A stretch of 64,000 bases of DNA, from assembly GCA_902761735.1 (NCBI GenBank), contig CACWLL010000001.1:124001-188000 (forward strand), written 5' to 3'. This DNA is from an uncultured bacterium. Lineage in GTDB: Bacteria; Cyanobacteriota; Vampirovibrionia; Gastranaerophilales; Gastranaerophilaceae. The position numbers and the translations under genes were made by a program. Below the pieces are notes generated by a model that saw only the letters and a program-made list of their open reading frames with translations, was not told the origin of the DNA and made no database searches. Numbering within the stretch: the first letter of the stretch is position 1; every line of letters starts with the position of its first letter. This document shows, piece by piece, positions 25,781 to 35,259 of the stretch.

Positions 25781-26473
25781 TTATTTTGTAAACAGGACAT
25801 ACATACCTTTTTCAAGAATATCGGACAGATACAATATATCTCTATTATGAACCCTTGTACATCCGCCCGTTATATGCCCTTTATCTATTGCATTTTCAAA
25901 TTTTGTACCATGGGGATAGACACCGTCATCATGTAATTTCCCGGTTTTAGGGTTTATTTTATATGTTAAAAGGATTTTGGGTCCGTAATTCCTTGGGAAT
26001 CTTCTTCTCTTACACTTTCGAGGTAATGTTGAATAAGGATATGTCAATTTCCCAACGATTTTTGCAATCCCCACCGGTGTCGGAGTAGACGGAGCACCCG
26101 TAGCAGCCTTAAAAGCCTCTATAACCTTTCCTTGCTTATCATACCTGAATAGAATCGAATGGGTAATATCAACAACAACTGAAGCTAAAGTGTCTTTCTC
26201 CATAATCTTAATTTTAGGACTTGGCGCCATTTTTAAGGTATCTTTATTCACAGTCCATCCGCTCGGATTAACAGCTTCTCTAAAAACTGCGGGCAAATCT
26301 TCTTGAGTATATTTATCTACCGGATTTTGTATTTTTACAACCTTTTCAAATCTATCAGGGATAGCCGCGATTTTATAAGACGGCGCAGCCAACGGCAGAC
26401 TGTGTCCTAAAGATAAAGTTGTAAACACAGACATAGCCGGATATTTTATATTTGAAAGTGAAAATATTTTCAT
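25781..26473 (-). CDS. L,D-transpeptidase (YkuD domain)
   Basis: 230 residues. The YkuD domain (about 95-230) contains ATGAPSTPTPVGIAKI, then HGT with His188 and TGGCTRVHNRD with catalytic Cys205; the usual S-H/S-GC is T-G-GC. These enzymes make 3-3 peptidoglycan cross-links or attach proteins to peptidoglycan. The N-terminus (about 12-32: PAMSVFTTLSLGHSLPLAAP) is only weakly hydrophobic, so export by a normal signal peptide is uncertain. First gene of an operon with the Ski2-like helicase. Confidence 0.88.
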   Translation of the reverse strand: MKIFSLSNIKYPAMSVFTTLSLGHSLPLAAPSYKIAAIPDRFEKVVKIQNPVDKYTQEDLPAVFREAVNPSGWTVNKDTLKMAPSPKIKIMEKDTLASVVVDITHSILFRYDKQGKVIEAFKAATGAPSTPTPVGIAKIVGKLTYPYSTLPRKCKRRRFPRNYGPKILLTYKINPKTGKLHDDGVYPHGTKFENAIDKGHITGGCTRVHNRDILYLSDILEKGMYVLFTK

Positions 26474-26511
26474 ATATTAATATTAATCACCTGAATAGGA
26501 AATTTTGCGGG

Positions 26512-26546
26512 ATGTTACAATAAATGTTACATTCTGAAATGTTACT
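26512..26546. promoter_or_regulatory. Cluster of ATGTTAC repeats between L,D-transpeptidase gene and rplS
   Basis: Three direct copies of ATGTTAC start at 26512, 26524 and 26539, the first two extended to TGTTACA. They lie 39-73 bp upstream of the minus-strand L,D-transpeptidase start and 128-162 bp upstream of rplS, in a 200-bp divergent intergenic region. The spacing (12 and 15) is close to helical phasing. Confidence 0.4.
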
Positions 26547-26673
26547 TGCAAAATATTCTTGTTTGTAATACGATTTCAATACTTACGTGCGTCGGTGATA
26601 TATATGTGGATGAGCCGATTTAAGGAATTTAAATAGTAAAAGTAATAATAATAAAATTATAAAGGAACGAAAA

Positions 26674-27027
26674 ATGAACCCTATTATTGATGAATTAGAA
26701 AAACCATATTTGGAAAAAGAATTACCGGAAATGAATCCGGGCGATACAGTCAGAGTATTTGTAAGAATCGTAGAAGGTAACAAAGAAAGAATTCAGGCTT
26801 TTGAAGGTACTATTATTAAAAAACACGGCTCTGGCATTAACAAAACTATCACCGTTAGAAAGATTTTCCAAGGTGTTGGTGTTGAGCGTGTATTCTTGAT
26901 TCACTCACCAAGAATTGAAAAAATCAACGTTGTAAGACGCGGTGATGTAAAACGTGCTAAACTGTACTACTTGAGAGAACGCTCAGGTAAGGCTACTCGT
27001 ATCAAGGAAAAAATTGAAAAAAGATAA
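26674..27027 (+). CDS. rplS: 50S ribosomal protein L19
   Basis: 117 residues. Family landmarks: [45 protein letters not shown], then [18 protein letters not shown] and [20 protein letters not shown]. bL19 sits at the 30S-50S interface. It heads a run rplS-rbgA-rnhB; the last 14 nt overlap the rbgA coding sequence. Confidence 0.97.
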   Translation: MNPIIDELEKPYLEKELPEMNPGDTVRVFVRIVEGNKERIQAFEGTIIKKHGSGINKTITVRKIFQGVGVERVFLIHSPRIEKINVVRRGDVKRAKLYYLRERSGKATRIKEKIEKR

Positions 27028-27859
27028 GACACATATTCACTGGTATCCGGGGCATATTGCCAAGGCTGAAAAGCAATTAAAACAGCAGCTTTCATTGGTG
27101 GATGCTGTGATTGAAGTCGTAGATGCAAGACTGCCGATTTCGAGCAGTTACGAAGATATAACGAGGCTTTTAGGACAAAAGCCTCGTTTAATATTACTAA
27201 ATAAATCGGATTTAGTTGATAAAAGCGAATTAAAAAAATGGGTACAAATTCTTGAAGAAAAAAATAACGTTCCCGTTCTGCTTTCAGACGCAAAAAATTC
27301 TAAAGACTTAAATATAATTATAAAAAAAGCTGAGGAGCTATCTGAACCTCGTATTCAAGAAATAATGAAGAAAGGCTTACTAAGAAGACCCGCAAGAGTA
27401 ATGGTTGTGGGGATGCCTAATGTAGGGAAATCAAGCATTATAAACAAACTTACACGTTCTTCCAAAACCAAAACAGGCGCTAAAGCAGGAGTAACAAGAC
27501 AGCAACAGTGGGTTAGAATTAACCCTAAACTGGAATTGCTTGATACTCCGGGGATTATACCAATGAAGCAGGAAAATCAAGACGCCGCTCAAAAGCTTGC
27601 CTTTGTTAATTCTGTATCAGAAAATGCATATTCAAATGAACTTGTTGCAAGAAATTTATTAAAAATACTTGATGAAAAATATTCTGACTTGGTAAGAGAA
27701 CATTACGGTTTTACCGGAGATGAAGAACTCTCTTTAGAAAGCATATCAATTAAGCGTAATTGGGTTATTTCAGGAGGTAATCCTGACATAGAAAGATGTG
27801 CGGCTTATGTACTAAGAGATTTCCGTGAAGGAAAAACCGGTAAATTTATTCTTGATTAG
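27014..27859 (+). CDS. rbgA: Ribosome biogenesis GTPase RbgA/YlqF
   Basis: 281 residues from TTG 27014, preceded by AAGGAAA inside rplS; this start gives the normal family length and keeps the signature [10 protein letters not shown] at 9-18. Circularly permuted GTPase: G4 NKSD (63-66) precedes G1 GMPNVGKS (133-140), G2 around GVT, and G3 DTPG (177-180). RbgA acts late in 50S assembly, which fits its coupling to L19. No ATG start is available near the signature. Confidence 0.94.
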   Translation: MKKDKTHIHWYPGHIAKAEKQLKQQLSLVDAVIEVVDARLPISSSYEDITRLLGQKPRLILLNKSDLVDKSELKKWVQILEEKNNVPVLLSDAKNSKDLNIIIKKAEELSEPRIQEIMKKGLLRRPARVMVVGMPNVGKSSIINKLTRSSKTKTGAKAGVTRQQQWVRINPKLELLDTPGIIPMKQENQDAAQKLAFVNSVSENAYSNELVARNLLKILDEKYSDLVREHYGFTGDEELSLESISIKRNWVISGGNPDIERCAAYVLRDFREGKTGKFILD

Positions 27860-27866
27860 GGTTATT

Positions 27867-28523
27867 ATGAAAAAAAATTCTCATATAAACGAATTATTTA
27901 ATTTTGATAAAGCCTTTAAGGCTGCAATAATAGGTACTGACGAAGCCGGAAGAGGTCCTGCTGCGGGAGGGGTTTTTGCATCTGCTGTTTACTTTCCCGA
28001 AAACAATACCCCTTTAATAAAAGATTTATCAAATTTAAATGACAGCAAACAGCTGAGCAAAAAGAAAAGAGAAGCTATATACGATATAATAAAATCTGAA
28101 ACAATTAATTCTACAATATGTATTGAGGTTGAAGAAATTGAAGAAATTAATATATTAAATTCTTCCTTAAAAGCAATGAAGCTCGCATGCGAAAATGTTA
28201 TTAAAGAAATAAATAAAAATAATATTCTTGTTCTAGTCGACGGTAATAAATTAATAAAAAATTTTAATTACCCGCAAAAATATGTTGTAAAAGGGGATAG
28301 TAAATCCGCATCGATTGCCGCCGCAAGTATACTGGCAAAAGTAACCCGTGACAGATATATGGAGCAATTAGACAAGAAATATCCAAAATACGGTTGGGAG
28401 CACAATGCCGGATACCTTACAAAAGAACATTTGGCTGCTATTGATAAATACGGATTAACAGAATATCACAGAAAGTCTTTTTTAAAGAAACACTTTGAAA
28501 AACAGCTGACTTTATTTAATTAG
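27867..28523 (+). CDS. rnhB: Ribonuclease HII
   Basis: 218 residues from ATG 27867, 7 nt after the rbgA stop. Catalytic residues are visible: TDEAGRGP (Asp25, Glu26), Asp125 in LVLVDGNK, and the later KVTRDRYM. It cleaves RNA in RNA/DNA hybrids, notably single ribonucleotides in DNA. The rplS-rnhB neighbourhood is common in bacteria. An in-frame start at 27825 would overlap rbgA and lacks support. Confidence 0.94.
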   Translation: MKKNSHINELFNFDKAFKAAIIGTDEAGRGPAAGGVFASAVYFPENNTPLIKDLSNLNDSKQLSKKKREAIYDIIKSETINSTICIEVEEIEEINILNSSLKAMKLACENVIKEINKNNILVLVDGNKLIKNFNYPQKYVVKGDSKSASIAAASILAKVTRDRYMEQLDKKYPKYGWEHNAGYLTKEHLAAIDKYGLTEYHRKSFLKKHFEKQLTLFN

Positions 28524-28614
28524 TTTTGTAAAGAAATAATTAAGATTTTTCAAAATTATAATAAAAAATGATAATATTATTTTAAAAGATACTGCTTTTA
28601 AGAAAGAGGGAAAT

Positions 28615-29979
28615 ATGAAAGAATTTATGCACAGAAGATTGGATGACAAAAATTTTACTGATGATGAAATAAAATTATTAATAAAAGAATACAATATAAA
28701 GTTTATAAAATTACAATTCGTTGATATAAACGGTCAAGTAAAAAACATGACAATCCCGTCAGAGCAAATAGATAAGGCTTTGGCTAATGAAATTATGCTG
28801 GATGGCTCATCCATTAAAGGTTTTAGAAGCATTGAAACATCGGATATGTTTTTCCATCCCGACAAAAACACATTCCAATTGTTACCTTGGAGGGGAAAAG
28901 ACGGCATAAATTCCGCAAGGTTGATTTGTGATATATATAATGCTGATGGGACACCATTTGAAGGATGTCCTCGTTGCAACCTTAAAAGAGTTATGAAAGA
29001 GGCTGAAAAAATGGGTTTCTCAATGAACGTAGGACCCGAAGCAGAATTCTTTTTATTTGCTAAAGATGAACATGGAAACGTTACGACAACAACTCAAGAC
29101 AGTGCAGGATATTATGATGTAGGACCTGAAGATTTAGGTGAAGATGTCCGTTCGGATATAGTCCTGACATTACAGGAAATGGGTTTTGATATTGAAGCCT
29201 CTCACCACGAAGTTGCAGACGGACAGCACGAAATTGACTTTCGATACGCAGATATTTTAACGGCAGCTGATAATGTTGCAACATTTAAAATTGCAGTTAA
29301 GGCTATTGCAGCCCAGCACAATCTGCATGCAACATTTATGCCAAAACCTATATATGGTATTAACGGTTCAGGCATGCACTGCAATGTATCATTATTTAAA
29401 GACGGCAAGAACGCTTTCTATGACGCAAAGGCGGAATATGAACTGTCTGATACCGCCAAATACGCCATAGGTGGTATGCTTAAACATGTAAAAAGCATTA
29501 CAGCCATTCTTAATCCGACAGTAAACAGCTATAAACGTCTTGTTCCGGGATATGAAGCTCCGGTTTATTTGGCTTGGTCACTGGCTAATCGTAGTGCATT
29601 GTTAAGAGTACCTGCAAAACGAGGTATTTCAACAAGGGTTGAACTGCGTTCTCCGGATCCTGCTTGTAACCCGTATCTTGCATTTGCTGCAATTTTAGAA
29701 GCTTGCTTAGACGGCGTAAGAAATAAGATTGACCCACCTGCTCCTGTCGAAAGCAATATATACAAATTAACAACAAAGGAACGTAAAAAACAAAGAATCG
29801 ATTCTCTACCGGGTTCTTTGGCGGAAGCTCTTGAATACCTCGATAAATCTCTTGTAGGACGAGCTGCACTTGGTGAACACGCATATAATGAATTTATGTC
29901 CACAAAACGCAAAGAATGGGATTCTTTTAGAACATACGTTTCTCAATGGGAAATCGACAAATATCTCGAAAGATACTAA
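28615..29979 (+). CDS. glnA: Glutamine synthetase, type I (alpha subtype)
   Basis: 454 residues, GAGGG ribosome-binding site. Motifs include FVDINGQVK, LDGSSIKGF, GPEAEFFLF, EVADGQHEIDFRY, NGSGMHCNVSL, NPTVNSYKRLVPGYEAP and RSPDPACNPYLAFAAIL. The length and the IYKLTTKERKKQRIDSLPGSL region lack the adenylylation-loop tyrosine context of the beta subtype, so control is probably by feedback rather than GlnE. It makes glutamine from glutamate and ammonia. A 91-bp AT-rich gap precedes it; I see no NtcA or GlnR box. A strong terminator follows. Confidence 0.96.
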   Translation: MKEFMHRRLDDKNFTDDEIKLLIKEYNIKFIKLQFVDINGQVKNMTIPSEQIDKALANEIMLDGSSIKGFRSIETSDMFFHPDKNTFQLLPWRGKDGINSARLICDIYNADGTPFEGCPRCNLKRVMKEAEKMGFSMNVGPEAEFFLFAKDEHGNVTTTTQDSAGYYDVGPEDLGEDVRSDIVLTLQEMGFDIEASHHEVADGQHEIDFRYADILTAADNVATFKIAVKAIAAQHNLHATFMPKPIYGINGSGMHCNVSLFKDGKNAFYDAKAEYELSDTAKYAIGGMLKHVKSITAILNPTVNSYKRLVPGYEAPVYLAWSLANRSALLRVPAKRGISTRVELRSPDPACNPYLAFAAILEACLDGVRNKIDPPAPVESNIYKLTTKERKKQRIDSLPGSLAEALEYLDKSLVGRAALGEHAYNEFMSTKRKEWDSFRTYVSQWEIDKYLERY

Positions 29980-30000
29980 TTATAAGAATTGATATTATTC

Positions 30001-30034
30001 AAAAGAGGCGGTAATTAGATTATCGCCTCTTTTA
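30001..30034. terminator. Bidirectional terminator after glnA
   Basis: Fourteen-bp stem AAAAGAGGCG-GTAA / TTAT-CGCCTCTTTT with one G-U pair, 5-nt loop, T- and A-tracts on both flanks; serves glnA and the convergent gene ending at 30032. Confidence 0.92.
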
Positions 30035-31297
30035 TAATTTTAACAAATAATCCGTAAATTCTTTCATTGAATATATATTATCAACCACAAAAAATTTTTT
30101 ACCCGTCTTTTTCCTTACATAATCCAAGGTTTTACCATCCAGGAAATCCTCACTGTATTTTCTAAGCATGACAGACGGAATAACTACAAGATTACAATCA
30201 ATGTTAGACACGGTACGAATTAAATCATCAGAAGTTATTAAACCTGCAACAGTAATATTCTCACCCCAATATTGAGATTTTACGGGTAAAACTATTGTTT
30301 CGAGATTTTTTATTTTATTAAGCTTCGCTGAAATCTTTTCTAACGCAGAAACAGCAGCATAAGAGGTTGCAAATACAATTTTTTGTTTTTTTGAAATTGC
30401 TTTTGGCAGTTTCAGGTGTCTAAAATCTTCAAGCAAATATCTTATCGAACCAACACCATCATCCAACTGCGAAAAGCTCCCATAATATTTTGCAGGCGGA
30501 ATGTCTTCGCCGGCAAGCAAGAAAAACTCATCCGAGCAACATACCCTTTTGTATTTTGAAGCAATTTTTATTGTTTGCTCAGCACATTTTTTATCCACTT
30601 TACGTATTTTTTCATTTCGAAATTGAGTTATCCCAACAGGAACAATTGCAACTGACAACACCGTATTTTTTAACTCTGCCAAATCGGATAAAGTACGCTC
30701 TAATTCCACACCGTCATTATACCCTGGGCATAAAACTATTTGTGCATGGAACGGAATTTTATTTTTTCTGAACCATTTTAAATTTTCTAAGGCCTTGCCC
30801 GCACCTGGGTTTCGTAGCATTTTACATCTTAATTCAGGATTTGTTGTATGAACAGAAACATAAAACGGGCCCAAATGCATCTTTTTTATTCTGTCCTTAT
30901 CCTCATCTTTCAGATTTGTAAGCGTAATATATGTACCCTGAAGATAAGATAATCGATAATCATCATCTTTAATATATAAGGTATTTCTTAAACCTTTCGG
31001 TTGCTGATCTACAAAACAAAATATACAATGATTAAGACATGGTTTAACTTTATCAAAAACGGCACTCTCAAAAACAATTCCCAAATCCTCGTCAAAATCT
31101 TTTTCCAGCTCAACAACCTCAATTTCGCCGTTTTTTTTCTTAATCTCAATAGTCATAAAATCAGTTTTACACAAGAAATTGTAATCAATCATATCTTGCA
31201 TTTCTGTTTCATCAATAGATAAAATTTCATCACCGGCTTCAATTTCAAGTTCTTCAGCTATTGAATTTGGAACAATTTTATTAACCGTTGCGCTCAT
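30032..31297 (-). CDS. PDZ/radical SAM-like DUF512 protein
   Basis: 421 residues from ATG 31297. An N-terminal PDZ-like domain (1-65, VNKIVPNSIAEELEIEAGDEILSID) precedes a radical-SAM-type iron-sulfur motif CLNHCIFC (Cys87, 91, 94), a TIM-barrel region with the HTTNPELRCKMLRN stretch, and a C-terminal DUF512 domain. Relatives occur throughout cyanobacteria and in clostridia; the reaction is unknown. Its start overlaps the padR coding end by 17 nt, so the two are cotranscribed. An upstream TTG at 31309 is only 2 nt from the GAAGGA sequence and is less likely. Confidence 0.87.
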   Translation of the reverse strand: MSATVNKIVPNSIAEELEIEAGDEILSIDETEMQDMIDYNFLCKTDFMTIEIKKKNGEIEVVELEKDFDEDLGIVFESAVFDKVKPCLNHCIFCFVDQQPKGLRNTLYIKDDDYRLSYLQGTYITLTNLKDEDKDRIKKMHLGPFYVSVHTTNPELRCKMLRNPGAGKALENLKWFRKNKIPFHAQIVLCPGYNDGVELERTLSDLAELKNTVLSVAIVPVGITQFRNEKIRKVDKKCAEQTIKIASKYKRVCCSDEFFLLAGEDIPPAKYYGSFSQLDDGVGSIRYLLEDFRHLKLPKAISKKQKIVFATSYAAVSALEKISAKLNKIKNLETIVLPVKSQYWGENITVAGLITSDDLIRTVSNIDCNLVVIPSVMLRKYSEDFLDGKTLDYVRKKTGKKFFVVDNIYSMKEFTDYLLKL

Positions 31298-31805
31298 TGT
31301 CTTTTTCAAATCCTTCTATTATGGTTATAAGGTTTGCGTATTGAACACTGGTGCTGTCTAATAATATCCTTTGATAAAAATTCTTATCCGTATATTCATC
31401 ATTTAATATCTTTTCTGATTCCTGCTTAAAAGACAAAGCCAGAGTTTTTAAATGCAGAAAAAGTTCTTCTTTTTCTTCTTTTGAAATTAAATCAGCCATT
31501 GAAAGTTTTATTTTTGCGTTTGAAATAAACTGAACAGGATTATTAGACAATTCCTTCTTAACCAAAATTTTAAGCTCTTTTTCCCCTTCTTTCGTAATTG
31601 AATAATATTTAGAGAGTTTTCCTCCATCAGACATAGATTTTCTATATGTTAAAAACCCGTTATTTTCTAAATTTTTTAAAGCCGGTTTTATTGCTCCAAA
31701 ACTTGGTTTTGTGTATACACCAAACAACGCTTCTATTTCTTTTGAAATGGCATACATCGTATATTCTCTTTTTGTAAGAATATATAGAATTAATAGTTCA
31801 ATCAT
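31281..31805 (-). CDS. PadR-family transcriptional regulator
   Basis: 174 residues. The winged helix at the N-terminus (LLILYILTKREYTMYAISKEIEALFG, then FGAIKPALKNLENNGFLTYRKS...G.LSKYYSITKEGEKEL) is typical of PadR, and the C-terminal half is a helical dimerisation domain. PadR proteins usually repress a neighbouring gene in response to a small molecule; the obvious target is its own operon with the DUF512 gene. The inducer is unknown. Confidence 0.9.
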   Translation of the reverse strand: MIELLILYILTKREYTMYAISKEIEALFGVYTKPSFGAIKPALKNLENNGFLTYRKSMSDGGKLSKYYSITKEGEKELKILVKKELSNNPVQFISNAKIKLSMADLISKEEKEELFLHLKTLALSFKQESEKILNDEYTDKNFYQRILLDSTSVQYANLITIIEGFEKDNERNG

Positions 31806-31846
31806 AAAATTATCATATCACTATTCGTTATAAAAGTAAATAAATA

Positions 31847-34150
31847 TTATTTACGATACTTCGCAATATACTCTGCATGAATAGCATCATTATGCTTTAA
31901 CAATGTCAACTTTAATTGAGGCTCTTGTATGTATTTTAAAATATTTTCTCGGTTTGTCGACAAAAAGGTTATTGCAACTCTCGGATATTTTGATACCATA
32001 TCTTCATATATAAGTTTTGCCTTTGCGTGTTTTATATTGTCAGGGATATCTTCCTTCAGCATAAATCTTGCATTGCCACCGTAAGCTTCAATAAAACCGC
32101 ATTTTTTCATTGCCTTTTTGAAATCCGTTTGTAAAGTATTAGGATTTTCAATTAAATTTGCGACAAGCAATCTGTGAACATCATCCGAGGTATTTAACGG
32201 AACCCAATCGTTGCCGTCAGGATTAACACTGAGTAATGAATCAACAATTGTTTGACATATATTGTTTGCTTCTGCACCATTTTTTATAGGCATTAAGTAA
32301 TCTTGATAATCCTTATCCATCAATTTTCTCTCTTCATCTGTCCAATCCTCAATTTTTAAAGTATTTCTTGCTATATTACAAAAATCAACTGCCATTAATT
32401 TTACTAATTTCTGATCAATTTCTCCATCTAATCTTGCAAGTATTCTTGCAAGAATCGCTTGTTCTGCCGCAATCATATTTTGCGGATATTTTTTGTCAAA
32501 AGATTTATTTATATCAGAAGATATTCTTAGCACCTTGTCAATCGGCATTAATTGTTCCAGAACAAATTCCGGAACAAAATCAACTAAGGCCACGGTTTTT
32601 ACATAATCATCCGATATCAAAGGAGATTTACGAATAAAATTGTGGTATTTTGAAACAATTGCCGCCGGCATAAGTTTGTATTCTCGTCTGATTTTATCTG
32701 CAAATAACTCTTCCCGATTACCGACATATCTAAAATGTTCTCCGGCAGGTGAAATGAAGCTGAAAATTTCAGCACCGTTTTTGATTGCCTCTTGTTCTAA
32801 AATTGCATCTCGTTCCGCAGCTGATAATACAGGAGTAATTTCATCCTTTGTCGGGCCAACAGGTTGAACAGGACTTTCAGATATTAATTCTTCTGCCAAT
32901 GTATCATAGTATTCTTTTTGAATTCGTTCATGTTCGGCAAGACGAGCTTCTCTTTCAGGCTTAATCGAATCCGCATAATTTAGCAGTTCTTTAAATTCTT
33001 CATTATTACCATCTGCACCATAAGCTTCAAAAAACAGTTTTATAGTATCTGTAATCGCAAGAGATTGAAGTTCTCTCATTTGCTGATTTGATGCCCAATA
33101 TGCACTAAGCTTTTCTCTTTGCTTTTTGTTTAAGTTATCGTAATTTTGGAAAAAGTTTCTCATCTCATCAGAAGCATGAGTTTTTTCAAGAGCTACACTC
33201 ATAATTTGCCCCAAATATTTGCTGACAAAGGATAATTCTTCCTTATCCGTTATCCCCTTGCTTCTTAAAGCTTTTTCAGTTTCCGAGTGACTTCCGTGAC
33301 CTTTTAGAATTGCATCTCCGTATCTTTTACCCTCAGACTCATTTTTTATTCGAAATTTTGGAGGACGGGCAGGACGAGTATTTTCTATATTCCCTGACAT
33401 GATATCAGAGAGCGTTCTTTCTCGCTTTTCACACCCAAGGTTTGAGCCTTCTATTTTACGAGGTTTATATACATAAGGAAAATCTTCCCTCGTTGCGGTA
33501 AAAGATTTCCAAAATGCATTATTCGGGAACTTTATACCATACGCCGATAAAGTGTCGTATTCGACATTTGAAGTAATTAACCCGTCGTATATTGGCGACA
33601 AATCCTTTTTAAAATCTTTTTGAATTTCTTTTAATGTTTTACCTTCCAAATAAATTTTTCTCAGTAAATAAACACCAAGATTTGAATTACCATCTTTAAA
33701 TAGCGGGGCAACCGACATCTCCGATTTCATAGCCTCAACTTCAGAAACCAACCCCTTTCTTGCATTCCTGTTAGGAGTATTTGTTAAATCTTCAAATAAC
33801 GGTTCTTCAAAATGCCTTTTTACATAATCAAGATTATCAATATAATTTAAATCATCAAAAACTAATTTTAACATTTGATTCGGAGGCATTTTTTGCCTAT
33901 CCTCGTAATCTCTGTACAAATAATCCTTCATCGTTTTAGGCATACCTTTTTGATTAAATGGCTGCTCATAAAAATTTTCAGGGGAACGGAATAATCTTTC
34001 ACCAAAATTTACATTAAAATCCCTATAAGCAAAACCCAATGGATTTGTTGTATATTTATTTTCTTCCTTGTTTTTATTTTGATTTTTTACACTATGAGAT
34101 AATTGATTTTTATAGCTGTAGTTATACAGAGAAATCGGGAGTAACTGCAT
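31847..34150 (-). CDS. Large hypothetical soluble protein with N-terminal leader
   Basis: 767 residues; no domain recognised. The first 35 residues are Asn/Lys/Gln/Tyr-rich, followed by FRDFNVNFGE with VNFGE at 47-51, the same position as INFKG in the helicase. The remainder is charged and helical with many LxxL patterns; there is no membrane segment or signal peptide. Single gene, divergent from the 34327 gene across a 176-bp region that contains two TTTGTAA/TTACAAA-type elements. The function is unknown; it could be a structural or effector-like protein of this lineage. Confidence 0.7.
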   Translation of the reverse strand: MQLLPISLYNYSYKNQLSHSVKNQNKNKEENKYTTNPLGFAYRDFNVNFGERLFRSPENFYEQPFNQKGMPKTMKDYLYRDYEDRQKMPPNQMLKLVFDDLNYIDNLDYVKRHFEEPLFEDLTNTPNRNARKGLVSEVEAMKSEMSVAPLFKDGNSNLGVYLLRKIYLEGKTLKEIQKDFKKDLSPIYDGLITSNVEYDTLSAYGIKFPNNAFWKSFTATREDFPYVYKPRKIEGSNLGCEKRERTLSDIMSGNIENTRPARPPKFRIKNESEGKRYGDAILKGHGSHSETEKALRSKGITDKEELSFVSKYLGQIMSVALEKTHASDEMRNFFQNYDNLNKKQREKLSAYWASNQQMRELQSLAITDTIKLFFEAYGADGNNEEFKELLNYADSIKPEREARLAEHERIQKEYYDTLAEELISESPVQPVGPTKDEITPVLSAAERDAILEQEAIKNGAEIFSFISPAGEHFRYVGNREELFADKIRREYKLMPAAIVSKYHNFIRKSPLISDDYVKTVALVDFVPEFVLEQLMPIDKVLRISSDINKSFDKKYPQNMIAAEQAILARILARLDGEIDQKLVKLMAVDFCNIARNTLKIEDWTDEERKLMDKDYQDYLMPIKNGAEANNICQTIVDSLLSVNPDGNDWVPLNTSDDVHRLLVANLIENPNTLQTDFKKAMKKCGFIEAYGGNARFMLKEDIPDNIKHAKAKLIYEDMVSKYPRVAITFLSTNRENILKYIQEPQLKLTLLKHNDAIHAEYIAKYRK

Positions 34151-34227
34151 ATTTTATTTCCTCTAAAATTATTTGTACAAATATACTAATACCGTGAAAA
34201 AAAATTTTTGCTTGCAAAACTTAAATA

Positions 34228-34255
34228 TTACAATTTGTAAACAAAATATTACAAA
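34228..34255. promoter_or_regulatory. TTACAA-T-TTGTAA palindrome and TTTGTAA-N8-TTACAAA dyad
   Basis: Two overlapping perfect inverted repeats (34228-34240 and 34234-34255), 72-99 bp before the 34327 start and about 80-105 bp before the 34150 start. They match the dyad before the 18444 gene. Confidence 0.45.
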
Positions 34256-34281
34256 CAAGCAATTCTTCAGCGGTATTTTTT

Positions 34282-34301
34282 TTTATATAGATAAGGTAAG
34301 G
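34282..34301 (+). promoter_or_regulatory. Promoter/leader 20-mer shared with the 13681 gene
   Basis: TTTATATAGATAAGGTAAGG, one mismatch to 13651-13670. A separate GGAGG ribosome-binding site lies at 34316-34320, so here the AAGG repeat is more likely part of the promoter or 5' end than a ribosome-binding site. Confidence 0.5.
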
Positions 34302-34326
34302 TTAGTTAAATTATTGGAGGTTAGTT

Positions 34327-35199
34327 ATGGTAGCTAATGTACCAGGTGGAACAAATCCTATATTTGGGGCAGCAGGTGCATATTCACCGACTCAAGGTGT
34401 AGCATCAAATCTTCCGGGTATTGGAAGTCAAATGGATTTATTATCAATTCCGTTATTCCAAAACTATAAAGCTCAAGTTGACGGACTTGATCAATATAAC
34501 GGATTGTTAAATCAAACAGGCCCAATGGTAAATCCTAACGCTACGTTCGGATTATACGGCGGAATGAATATGCAGCAGTATTACCAACAAATGATGGAAA
34601 TGCAGCAAATGTATATGCAAAACGCTAGACAGCAAGCTGAAATGACTCGCCAAAATACAGCTCAAATTAACGGGCAAATGAATAAGCTAAGAGTAGCAGC
34701 CTCTACCCTAAGAGATAAAATTGCACAAGATGAACAAGATCAAATCAGAGGTGCATTAGAATCTTATATTCAAGCCGCAAGAGAAGCTTATGATCCTGAC
34801 GGGACGATGGATCATGATGCTTTAGTTGCGCAAGCAATGACTGATTATCAACAAATGATGGGTTCTGATTTGATATCCGATATAAGAACAGCCGGACAAG
34901 GTTCATTTATGAACGGGTTGCTTCATTCCGTAACATTAGGCTTGTTCGGAAATAAAACATCAGCAGAAGAAAACATCTCTCTTATAACAAAACAACCGGT
35001 ATCAAGTGAAGAACGCAAACAAAAAACAGCCGGAAAAGCTCTCGGTGGAGTGGCATTAGGTGCGGGCAGCGCATTAGCAATCGGTGCCATCGGAGCTAAA
35101 ATCGGCGGAATTGCAGGAACATGTTTAGGACCTTTAGGCACAGCAACAGGTGCTATCATAGGTGGTATAATCGGCGGTATATACGGTTATCTAAGCTAA
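34327..35199 (+). CDS. Hypothetical protein with Met/Gln-rich middle and C-terminal glycine zipper
   Basis: 290 residues with a strong GGAGG ribosome-binding site. Residues 1-80 are Gly/Pro/Asn-rich, 83-115 are Met/Gln/Tyr-rich (MQQYYQQMMEMQQMYMQ), 120-225 are helical, and 229-290 form alternating Gly/Ala/Ile repeats (GGVALGAGSALAIGAIGAKIGG...GAIIGGIIGGIYGYL), a glycine-zipper hairpin able to insert into membranes. No signal peptide. The tail resembles those of pore-forming or membrane-anchored proteins, but no immunity or secretion gene is nearby. Function unknown. Confidence 0.72.
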   Translation: MVANVPGGTNPIFGAAGAYSPTQGVASNLPGIGSQMDLLSIPLFQNYKAQVDGLDQYNGLLNQTGPMVNPNATFGLYGGMNMQQYYQQMMEMQQMYMQNARQQAEMTRQNTAQINGQMNKLRVAASTLRDKIAQDEQDQIRGALESYIQAAREAYDPDGTMDHDALVAQAMTDYQQMMGSDLISDIRTAGQGSFMNGLLHSVTLGLFGNKTSAEENISLITKQPVSSEERKQKTAGKALGGVALGAGSALAIGAIGAKIGGIAGTCLGPLGTATGAIIGGIIGGIYGYLS

Positions 35200-35259
35200 T
35201 AAAAATTTTATAATAATTCCTTAGTAGTGTGTTTATATTTAAAGAAAGTGAATGTGTGT

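Noticed and set aside
34327-35199. Pore-forming bacteriocin
   Set aside because: The glycine zipper alone is not specific and no immunity protein is present.
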